The notes under the pieces are model-generated. The model did no database searches and was not told the DNA's origin. It saw only the letters and a program-made list of their open reading frames with translations. Below are positions 56,269 through 64,000 of a stretch of DNA of 64,000 nt, piece after piece; position 1 is the stretch's first letter, and each line of letters opens with the position of its first letter. The stretch lies in assembly GCA_036971715.1 (NCBI GenBank), contig JAVHJL010000012.1, forward strand, positions 992,001 through 1,056,000, read 5' to 3'. A program made the position numbers and the translations under genes. This DNA comes from Arthrobotrys musiformis. Lineage: Eukaryota > Ascomycota > Orbiliomycetes > Orbiliales > Orbiliaceae.

Positions 56269-58050
56269 GTGCAGGACAAACTCCACAGGGAAGGAAAGGT
56301 GGTTTGGGCAAGGAACAATCAGGTGGAACCAAGAGATCAACAAGCAGAACTCGCCAAAGAGGAAATCGGCTGGCCCCTTTTCGTCGTCTGGAAAAGAAGC
56401 TCCAAAGGAGAGTTAAAGGGAAAGGTGGTATACGACATACGACAACTCAACGCAATAGCAGCCACAAGCACTAGACCCCTACCCCGACAGGAGGACATGA
56501 TAGAGGCGTTAAGAGGTAAACGATGGATCTCTGTCCTCGACATCAAGTTCGCCTTCCGACATCTCTGCGTGCACATATGGGACAGGTGGAAATTTACGAT
56601 AGTCAGCCACCGCGGAAAAGAATGCCTGTGCTTTATCCCATTAGGCTTCAAAAATTCCCATGGTCACATGCAAGAGTTTATCGACGCCACACTGGAAGCT
56701 ATCAAGGAATTCTGCAAGGCCTATATCGACGACATGGAGGTGATGTCTGATACCTTTGAAGACCACCCCAAACACTTACGCGCGACATTCGAAACGCTTA
56801 CACGGGCGGAACTGGATCTATCACCCACAAAATGCTACATAGGGTTCCACGACGTTGAGCTACTTGGTCTAATGGTAAACTGGCTGGGATCTTACACAAT
56901 CAAGTCAAGAGTGGAACCGATTACCAAAATGAGGTATCCGGAGAGATTAAACCAACTAGAACGTCTCATTGGTCTCACCGGATGGTACAGAAAATTTATC
57001 CCCAACTACGCTACCATAGCCGAACCCTTGCAAAAGCTCAAAACCAAACTACTCAAAGACGGTCCTAGACAAGCCAAAGAAAGAAGAGCATACGTAGGAA
57101 CTACACGACTACCAGAACCCACTCCCTCACAACTAATGTCGTTCAAACTACTACAAGACGCCTTCAAAGCCGACAACTTCCTTGTACATTTCAATCCAAG
57201 AGTGCCGCTGTTAATACATGTGGACACAAGCTACGAGGTCATAGGCGCTGCGTTGCATCAGCTGCCTGAAGACTATGCCTCCTTTATCTCGACTGATGAC
57301 CTCTTAAACGAGAGGTATGGCAAGTCGATAGAGAGACCTCTAATGTTTCTGTCAAAGTCACTATCAAGAGCGCAGACGAGATACTGGCCGTCTGAACTGG
57401 AAATGTCCGGCATAGTATGGACTCTACAGAAAACCTTCCACCTGGTTTGTGGATTGGACAAGGATGTCATATGTATAGTCTGGACAGACCACTCCGCAAA
57501 CGTGGACATATGGAAGCAAAAGAGCCTGAAAACCGCCAGTCCGGAAAAAATGAACCGTCGACTGGTTAAGGCCTCAATGTTCCTGCCATCAATAGGAGAC
57601 CACCTGCGATTAAAACGCAGACCAGGACGGAAACACACTAACGTAGACGCCATCAGCAAACTAAGGTGTCTAATCAAGGAGGAAATGCCGCCATTGGAAG
57701 TCCACGAAGACGACGACCGCCTCGGTGACCTATTCAACGCCAACGTGTACGCAACCTCCTCAGAACTAACCATCTCAGACGACATGCTTCGACGTATAGA
57801 CAACGGCTACAAGCAAGACAACCACTTCAGACCCCTCTACTACGACATGATAGAACGTAACTCAAAGGACAAAAAAGGGTCGACTGCGAAGTCCCCAACC
57901 AATCCAAGTGGATCGACCGAAAGGTCTCCAACAACGATCACCGACATAGGATACGAATACTACAATTGTGTGATCACACAACATGGAGAGCTCTACCTAC
58001 TACGTATTATTGCCGGTCTCGTGAAATTGATCGATGCTGGTGTCTGCTAG
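56269..58050 (+). CDS. Gypsy reverse transcriptase and RNase H (ORF intact)
   Basis: 593-aa frame. Reverse transcriptase: WPLFVVWKRSSKGELKGKVV, YDIRQLNAI, the palm motif SVLDIKFAFRHL, FIPLGFKNSHGHMQEFID and the catalytic AYIDDMEV at about residue 145. Connection: LIGLTGWYRKFIPNYATIAE. RNase H: LLIHVDTSYEVIGAAL, SELEMSGIVW and CIVWTDHSANVD supply Asp, Glu and Asp. A Ser/Thr linker with two GNRA hairpins follows RNase H. The last dozen residues, after about 58015, are not element-derived. The Met at 56269 is probably internal: the true polyprotein entered from upstream, now separated by stops and a frameshift. Confidence 0.88.
   Translation: MQDKLHREGKVVWARNNQVEPRDQQAELAKEEIGWPLFVVWKRSSKGELKGKVVYDIRQLNAIAATSTRPLPRQEDMIEALRGKRWISVLDIKFAFRHLCVHIWDRWKFTIVSHRGKECLCFIPLGFKNSHGHMQEFIDATLEAIKEFCKAYIDDMEVMSDTFEDHPKHLRATFETLTRAELDLSPTKCYIGFHDVELLGLMVNWLGSYTIKSRVEPITKMRYPERLNQLERLIGLTGWYRKFIPNYATIAEPLQKLKTKLLKDGPRQAKERRAYVGTTRLPEPTPSQLMSFKLLQDAFKADNFLVHFNPRVPLLIHVDTSYEVIGAALHQLPEDYASFISTDDLLNERYGKSIERPLMFLSKSLSRAQTRYWPSELEMSGIVWTLQKTFHLVCGLDKDVICIVWTDHSANVDIWKQKSLKTASPEKMNRRLVKASMFLPSIGDHLRLKRRPGRKHTNVDAISKLRCLIKEEMPPLEVHEDDDRLGDLFNANVYATSSELTISDDMLRRIDNGYKQDNHFRPLYYDMIERNSKDKKGSTAKSPTNPSGSTERSPTTITDIGYEYYNCVITQHGELYLLRIIAGLVKLIDAGVC
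57882..57926 (+). repeat. Pair of GNRA-loop hairpins, downstream pair
   Basis: GACTGCGAAGTC (57882-57893; loop GCGA) and GACCGAAAGGTC (57915-57926; loop GAAA), 33 bp apart, in the linker after RNase H. The stems covary with those upstream. Confidence 0.75.
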
Positions 58051-58163
58051 GAGATTGAATTCATTTTGAGTAAATCCGTGCCTCATGCGGATGGTGTTTC
58101 GAATATTTTGGTACTTTTGGTTATATTGGGCGGCTTCGTCGAGGGTGACTTCCATCTACGGTT
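58009..58163 (-). pseudogene. Short coding-like fragment, unidentified
   Basis: The minus-strand frame reads MEVTLDEAAQYNQKYQNIRN and MRHGFTQNEFNLLADTSIDQ and ends in the Gypsy sequence at about 58009. The upstream continuation (EEFQTV) is in another frame. Probably the remnant interrupted when the Gypsy element was truncated here. No family recognised. Confidence 0.25.
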
Positions 58164-58492
58164 TGAAACTCTTCGAAGTCCAAGGCTTCGGCTGTGCGGT
58201 GAACGAATTGATTGTCCCATAGTAGAGTCTATTTATTTTGGCTCTGAACCTTTTTTAGGTTTTCAGTCGTATCTTTCCTAATTTAAGTCGATGGAGATGG
58301 CTAGTTTGTCCCAGAAGGTCCGAGTACCATAGACCCTTATTTATTGAAGTTTGTTATCTTTAAGGCAAACGCAAACCTCTGCTCTGGGGGGTCGCGGTAA
58401 TACATTAGAAGCGTAGTTTCATCAGCTCCCTTGAAAAGTTAACCCGGCATTGAGTTAGATCAATTTAAATCCAAGGATTATGACCTGCAAAT
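58164..58492. other. Intergenic, no gene recognised
   Basis: Short frames only between the Gypsy truncation and the EST1-like fragment. Confidence 0.4.
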
Positions 58493-59035
58493 TTAACTAT
58501 AAGCCAGAGTATCTTTTTTTTTTCGAAATGCACTCATTGATGGTCGTTCGACAAGCTTCTCGTCCTGCTCGATAGTGCCGGTTTTATAATCAAAGTAATT
58601 ATCTAGGCAATATCCTTCGGTAATCTTAAGGCCACGCATTAGATACTCTTCTGGCAATGGGTATGGATCGTTTTGGGCAATCGGAAAAGTCTCGTTATCT
58701 TGAATTCGCTCGATAATGGCCTCATTGGTCTCCTTCAAAAGCGCCGTTCCATACCGGGCCATCTTTTCCCAGGGGAATCTCTTGACAACTAAGGCTATGC
58801 CCTCAGGGTACTTCTCGAGATAGTTGAGAAAAACAAGCCAGACATGAACGTGAGGCTGAACAGAGGGGTTCTTTGCGGAATTGAAGAAAAGAGAGAGAAT
58901 GTCGAAAGCGAGTTCCCGAGCGTGAGTAAGGGCGATCTCGAACTCCATGGTTCGAACCTCTTTTAGTTGTGTGGTCGCTTTGTGTGCCGCTGCGCATGCG
59001 GTATCGGTGCTGGTCTTTTGATCTTTTTGGGTGGT
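58493..59035 (-). pseudogene. EST1-like DNA/RNA-binding domain protein, fragment
   Basis: The minus-strand frame encodes ELAFDILSLFFNSAKNPSVQ, PHVHVWLVFLNYLEKYPEGI, PLPEEYLMRGLKITEGYCLD and LVERPSMSAFRKKKDTLAYS then stop. The order 'HVHVxLVFL', 'PLPE(D/E)xxMRG', 'SMxxxRK' matches the Est1-type DNA/RNA-binding domain found in many fungal proteins related to telomerase/NMD factors. The beginning (TPR part) and the usual C-terminal extension are missing. The frame is open up to 59155, but upstream of about 59035 the opposite strand looks coding instead. Likely a truncated copy of an expanded fungal family; cellular role unknown. Confidence 0.55.
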
Positions 59036-59611
59036 AGCAGACTTTGACGCCATTCGACAAAAGCTCGCAGACAAAAAAATAGACATTATTTTCGACGGAA
59101 CCGAACCCGCAGCAGAATCAGAAACAGAAACACATGCTCCTGAGCCAGCCGACACTACAAATCAAGGAATGCCACTAGAGTCGTCTCGCAGCCACAATAA
59201 CGTGCTGCCTCGGCAGGTAACGCCCATCACTTTGTAGCGGGGCCTACGATTCATCAAGGATCTCCATCAGAACTCACGACATCCCATGAGTCGGGAGACT
59301 TACCCGACGTCGACGACGTCATCCCAGTGCTTGTGTCCAAAAGGAACCTTCTTCAACTCGGTATATTCCAAAACATTGTTTCAGAGAATCAGCGGCTGGC
59401 GGAACAATTGGCTGCCTCGCAAAAAGAGGTTGTGCTGCTTCGGAATGAGCTCAAGGGGTATAAGGGTGCTTCCTCGGCATTGATGAATGGCCCAGGGAGT
59501 AGCGGGGGGTTGAATGTGGGCCCGCCTGATGTCTTAAACAGAGTCGCTTTCTTAGAGAATATCCTCCTGAGGAGGCCTGATCTGTTTCCAAATTTATTCC
59601 ATGGAACGTAG
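59036..59611 (+). pseudogene. Unidentified coiled-coil coding fragments
   Basis: Two plus-strand pieces separated by a frame change near 59235. The first is ADFDAIRQKLADKKIDIIFD followed by an acidic Glu/Thr stretch. The second is DDVIPVLVSKRNLLQLGIFQ and ENQRLAEQLAASQKEVVLLR (coiled coil), ending LFPNLFHGT at 59611. It overlaps the end of the DUF3723 pseudogene by 18 bp on the opposite strand. Possibly gag-like; no family recognised. Confidence 0.3.
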
Positions 59612-61478
59612 AATTTTATTTACATCGTCCGATATAAACTTTCCGAGGGATATTAGTCCTTTGCACCAACTAGGGGCACAGTCACGAGTGATCTGAAGGC
59701 TTCGCATCTGTTCATCGAATACGACTAGATCATCATCCACGGTAACTAAATCACGGACAATGATCCAGAGGTCGTCCTGTCGTGAGGAGCAGTGGAACCG
59801 AAAACCGGTCTTCTTCCCAAAGTATATAGCAGTTTCTAGGAGACCACCGGTTTCTTCGTAGTTACCAATGATCTCGGCTGCCAACCAGGTTTCAGAAACC
59901 GACGTCGCATCCTCCCCTTTTGCAGGACTCCCCCCGATATCTTTTTTCCGTGGAGGGCTTCTTTCTATATTGTTTCTGTGCCCGATTGTTACACAACCTC
60001 CGTCCACGTTTGCGATTCCGGGTACAGCACCAGTATCCGAGTGGTCTTCTACGTACACAGACGATGCACGCCTATGGTTTTCTGTTGAATCTAGTCGTTC
60101 GATGTCACATGCATGTCGATCTGAAAAAAAGTAGCTGAAGAAGTGTCGTTTGACTTCAAGGGAGGTCAGAACATCTCCGTGCGGCGATAAGAAAAAATCT
60201 GGGTCGAAAACGTAGGACCGTCATACAAGTGGGCGAGTTCGTATGGCCGTCCGCATTTCCTCGCAATACTTTCATCGCACACTTTTCGGACCTGTCTGGT
60301 ACCGGCAACGGTTGCATGTTGGCGCAACAGGCTCATAACAGAACTTTCCAACTGGGCCATTCTGTCGGTATCATCTTGAGGCCAGATCTTTTGTAGAAGC
60401 TCCTGAACGCATTGGGGTAGACTTGGGGCGGCCTTTTTCCTTTCGAGGTTCGACCCCCGACAAGTCGGGAAAGTGGCGCATATTGAAAAGCCATAGTTGC
60501 TGGTAGGCATATATGAACTTGCTTCGAGTTGACGGCAAGGTTATGGCGAAAAGTTGGTTTGGATCAGCTTGCAGGAAAGCTGGCCCATCACTAGGTTCGA
60601 AAGCCGCTTCCAGTGCCTTCCGAACCATGAGGCCTTTTGTCGGTGGTATCAGCAGCCTCATACCTCTAACACAGGCGTCAAGGTATTTCGTATCTTCGAA
60701 AAGCGTTTTAAGGGAAGGTAAGATGCCGCGGAAGTTTAAAAGACGCCTTTTGATTGTGCTTCGTATTGTAGCATGATTAATCATGCGGAATAGCCCACCA
60801 CTGTCCATTGCGTTTCCCACGTACAAGTTGTCTTCAGCAACAATACCCGGAGCCCGAAGTTCCAGATTTTGAACAGACTCGGAATCTAAAGCTGCTATTG
60901 ATGCCGGGTTATGATCAAGCAAGTTCTCCCAAACGGTGCGCATGTTTTCGATATATCCTACGACCTCTTCATCGCAGTTCAATCCTAAAATGCGCTGCAA
61001 GACTCCGAATTGGAGACCCGCCCATAGTCCTGGAAGGCATAACACAGAGTCAAAGGCTCGACAAAGCGATGGCCTTTTTTTTTATCAGAGCTCTGGTGCC
61101 TCGACGCTTTGATTTTGTTAGCATGGCCCACCAGCGGTCCTCCTCTTTCTTATCACCACTACTCATTTGCAACCTCAGGTTTCGATATATTTCTCCATCT
61201 GAAATATTCAAAGAATTTGTGTATTCGTTTTGGAACGATTTGCGCAGCTTATCTCTTGAGGATTGTGGGTCTGTTGGAAGGTGAGCAATATGCTTCCATA
61301 TTATATAGTTGTCTCGTACCCAGACCACAGGGGTGTATAGAGGCTAGGGACTTAAACTCGACGGTAAGGGTGACCTACGACTGCGATAGAGATCTACTAC
61401 CCACCACTGTTCTATAGTAGGGAGGAATTCTTGGGCGGCAAGGATGCGATGGTGCCCGTAAATATATATACAATCGAT
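59594..61478 (-). pseudogene. DUF3723 family protein, multiple frameshifts
   Basis: Recognisable in order from high to low coordinates: GHHRILAAQEFLPTIEQWWV (about 61460), SDGEIYRNLRLQM and RWWAML, FDSVLCLPGLWAGLQFGVLQ, CDEEVVGYIENMRTVWENLL, LPSLKTLFEDTKYLDACVRG, YAYQQLWLFNMRHFPDLSGV, ESIARKCGRPYELAHLYDGP and a C-terminal region to 59594. This matches fungal DUF3723 proteins nearly end to end, from memory of the family. Breaks: about 100 bp without homology near 61290-61385 (intron or insertion), one extra base in the T-run 61075-61083, and frame changes near 60420 and 60175. The molecular function is unknown; the family is common in fungal accessory genomes and is a known Starship accessory gene. 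Confidence 0.8.
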
Positions 61479-62019
61479 AGACCGGGCCGGAAGCTCTATA
61501 ATATATAAACGGAATCTGATGTGACTGATCGGGACGACTGGCTATTATGTCGTTTGGGAGTTCCCAATCGTGTGGAGCAAAGGCAGATATCTTGTTGGCA
61601 GGATCCTCGCGATGGCAACCCTCCAGATTGTAAATACTGAGAAGTCTTTTGATATTTCTTCGGTCTATGGATCGGTGACTATAATAGGATGGGTAGGTTG
61701 ATGAAGTATAAGTTATATACGTTATCTTCTATAGCGGGGCCGGGGGAGGCCGGGACTGACGTTACTAGCTAATCTATGTATAATGGTCTAGTTACAGGGT
61801 GGTAATGATAGGCCAATTGAAATAGGCCGCCATAGTTTCAATCGAAACTTCATAAGAAACCAGAATAAACAGAATCAACGGCATCCAATAACCCCGCTTG
61901 GCCCCTTAGCTTTGGGTAGCTTCTTCATAGACGCAACACGCAGATAAGACATAACACCAGTCGTGGTTGCCAGGTGAACTGGGCGGCTGTGCCAGGGTCG
62001 AAATGCTCGACTGCGTCAA
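61479..62019. other. Intergenic, no gene recognised
   Basis: Short frames only. It may contain the missing N-terminal part of the DUF3723 pseudogene, but no clear frame is seen. Confidence 0.35.
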
Positions 62020-62575
62020 TTAGCAGTTGGGACTTACTTTCCTTGGGGGCTCTGCCGTGGGCAGTCTGGGGGTCCCAGGGTCGGCTGTGGCCGCGGCTGT
62101 CGTCGAGCTCCTCATCCTCTCACCCTCCGGTGGTGCTGCCTTCTTCGGTCTGCCACGCTTCGGCCTCTCAACCATCGTTGCCGCCGTAGACGCTGCCGGG
62201 GTTGGCGGTGTCGTTGTTGAGTCTTGCCTCTCTTTTGGACGAACATCTGCCAACGGCCGGTTCGATTTCACCCACAGGTACGTGTCCCCCTTCCTCGAGA
62301 GCTAACCTAGCGTCATCCACAGCACCATCTTCGGTCTCAGAATCAAGCTCCTCCAGACCCAGCCTTCGTCGTTCCGGGTTGACTATCAACCTGGGGGCAT
62401 GCAGGTCACCGCCTTCTCGCCATTCATCGTGCGCGTCCCCGAAACCTTTATACCTTACAAGGTATTGTATTTTTGTCCCTTTTCCTCTGCCTCTTTTTCT
62501 AACCATCCTCTTGTCCACAACCCGCTGCACCTCGTACTGATCTTGACCTTCCTCGTCGACAACAATCGGGTTCTA
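62020..62575 (-). pseudogene. Gypsy chromodomain and AT-hook tail
   Basis: In frame with the integrase but after a TAG at 62573-62575. The chromodomain is YEVQRVVDKRMVRKRGRGKG, KIQYLVRYKGFGDAHDEWRE, with the usual aromatic and W/E positions. A frameshift near 62280 then leads to a Thr/Pro/Ala-rich tail with an AT-hook, ERPKRGRPKKAAP, ending at 62020. Chromodomains of this kind direct integration to heterochromatin in chromoviruses; that role is family knowledge. Confidence 0.75.
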
Positions 62576-64000
62576 GTCGCCAAGGGCCGCTCGCCGGTAT
62601 GGGTCCTTTGTTGGGTCCAAAGCTGGTTCCAGGTGAGCGACCGATATAACTGGATATATCTTCACTGACAGGGGTAGTTCCAGCCTAAACGCATTACCCC
62701 TACCAACCCTTTCCAAGATTCTGAAAGGCCCAATTTGTTGGGCGGCTAACTTCCTCTTCTTAATCAAAGGTTGGGTGTATCCAGTTCTCAAGCTCAACCT
62801 AGCCCAACCACCTCCAGCTCGCCTCTTATTTCCTTGTGTCGCCATTGCTATAGCAGCAAATTGCGCGGCATCGGCAGCATCCTGTTGGTATCTGAACCGG
62901 TTTCGAGCTAACTCCTCAAATTGTTCTTTGGCACGTTCATTAGAGAAAAGGTGACTCAAATTCCCACCCCCCCAATTGAAAAGCAGCTGGTATCGCACTG
63001 TGTCCAAAGCCGAACCTAATTTTCTGCCATATAACAGTTCCGATAGGGAGCAACCGGTGGTGGCATTCTTCGAGTCCATCATGGTTCTTTCCAACTCCGG
63101 CAACGGGGCGATCCATCCGTTCTGGTTGGCATCAACGTAATGTCTCAATACGTGCTCCACCTCCTGGTTGAATCGTTCCGTCTGGCCATCCGCCTGTGGG
63201 TTGAAGGCTGTCGTAGTCAGACACCTGATCTCTGGTTTGGCCAACCGGAATAGTTCCTTCCAGAGATCGCTGGTAAACCTGAGATCACGATCTGAAATAA
63301 GAACTATTGGGTAACCCCATACAGGGTTACGTAGGCGAAAAAATGGTAAGCCAAAGCGATTTCCTTTGTTCCCCATGTCTTTTTGGCTGGAACAAACTTT
63401 GGCGCCTTCGAGGTTTTTTCCACCATTATCAAAATCGCATCATACTTTTCCCCTGTCAGTGGATGTTCGCACGGTGGCAAATCGGTGATTAGATCCAAGC
63501 TAACAATAGGTCCAGGGATTATCGGTGACAACATCATTTGAAGAGGACCATATCGTTTGTGTCTGTGGGTTGTATTTTGCTGACATTTCGGGCAGTGCTC
63601 CACATATTCTTTGATATCTCTCGCCATCTTTGGCCAATAGTACCCCTCGGCCATTGTCGAGTATGTCCGTTGGACCTTATGATGAGCCTGGCCATCGTGG
63701 GCTATTTTGAGTATCTCTCGACGTCGATCTCGTGTCGGTAGGTATAATCTCAAAGGCTTTCTGACGGTATCGTTGAAATAGATTAGGTCATCCGGCCCCA
63801 AGACATACGCACAAAAGTTCGAGATACGGTAACCACGCTCATCTTTGTCGAAGGTCTGAAGCTGCTTCCACAAATCGGTTCCTGCATATCCCTTCTTTAA
63901 CTCACTTCGAAACTTAGGCGAAAGTTCGGTCATCACCGCCGTAAAACACAACTCTGCCTCCGCAGCCATTTTTTCTCGTTCCACTGCAAAAAAGACGGTA
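62576..64000 (-). pseudogene. Gypsy integrase, one frameshift
   Basis: From the window edge: DERGYRISNFCAYVLGPDDL, the zinc-binding HDGQAHHKVQ and EHCPKCQQNTTHRHKRYG, then the core VSLDLITDLP (first Asp). After a frameshift near 63325 come LISDRDLRFTSDLW (second Asp) and NPQADGQTERFNQEVEHVLR (Glu). The C-terminal GPFRILERVGRGNAFRLELP, VISVAHLEPA closes the domain. All catalytic and zinc residues are present, so only the one frameshift and the TAG at 62573-62575 break the polyprotein here. The usual GPY-type motif reads IGPFRILERVG. Confidence 0.88.

Larger units (their letters stand above)
55225..58015 (+). mobile_element. Gypsy retrotransposon, gag end to RNase H
   Basis: Contains gag/protease (55284-56149) and reverse transcriptase/RNase H (56269-58015) in normal order, related to the remnant at 23210-25000. 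The element stops abruptly at about 58015, before the integrase, inside GELYLLRII. No LTR was found at either side. It shows a 20-bp tandem duplication (55380-55419), a stop after protease and a frameshift before the reverse transcriptase. Confidence 0.85.
62020..64000 (-). mobile_element. Chromodomain Gypsy element (chromovirus), 3' part, leaves window
   Basis: Integrase, a chromodomain and a basic tail in normal 3' order on the minus strand; the 5' part lies beyond base 64000. No LTR was identified to the left within 61479-62019. Confidence 0.88.

Overview
The window looks like a repeat-dominated accessory or heterochromatic region of a filamentous ascomycete (Pezizomycotina). The organism call is an inference. 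It rests on long AT-rich tracts that look mutated by RIP, a Tad-like LINE with RNase H, several Gypsy chromovirus remnants, fungal-type short introns (42-70 nt), and degraded members of fungal families: DUF3723, an EST1-like DNA/RNA-binding domain and an F-box-like 'LPPELR' protein. No search was run; family names come from motif recognition.

Layout. 1-18.0 kb is an AT-rich block. It holds a LINE that enters from the left edge (end of ORF1, complete 1345-aa ORF2), an intact Tc1/mariner element with terminal repeats, a tRNA-headed SINE with a perfect 13-bp target-site duplication, and a second, 5'-truncated and frameshifted LINE copy. The spaces between are near-featureless AT-rich DNA with two small, less mutated islands. 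From 18 to 25 kb, base composition becomes mixed: gene fragments, a very long (TAA)n tract, a coiled-coil ORF, a Copia remnant, a terminal-inverted-repeat element and a decayed Gypsy element. 25.6-26.9 kb carries the most convincing host gene, a four-exon type II membrane glycosyltransferase. From 27 to 43 kb there are Gypsy LTR and gag pieces, an F-box-like pseudogene and other broken coding stretches on the minus strand, a Gypsy integrase/chromodomain tail, an unassigned 203-aa ORF and a perfect 58-bp-arm palindrome.

43.9-55.2 kb contains at least five small inverted-repeat elements (MITE-like), two of them side by side at 43.9-44.3 kb and two at 54.0-55.2 kb. It also holds a Gypsy element (minus strand) whose gag is joined to RNase H after loss of the reverse transcriptase. 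55.2-58.0 kb is a third Gypsy element with protease, reverse transcriptase and RNase H; its protein linkers carry four GNRA-loop hairpins whose stems covary. 58.5-61.5 kb holds an EST1-like fragment and a DUF3723 pseudogene. 62.0-64.0 kb is the 3' part of a chromodomain Gypsy element that runs off the right edge.

The most interesting structure is the LINE/SINE pair. The SINE ends in the same 18-nt block, small GNRA hairpin and TAA tail as both LINE copies, as expected if the LINE machinery mobilises the SINE. Most other coding sequence is transposon-derived or broken; apart from the glycosyltransferase no metabolic pathway or operon-like unit is visible.
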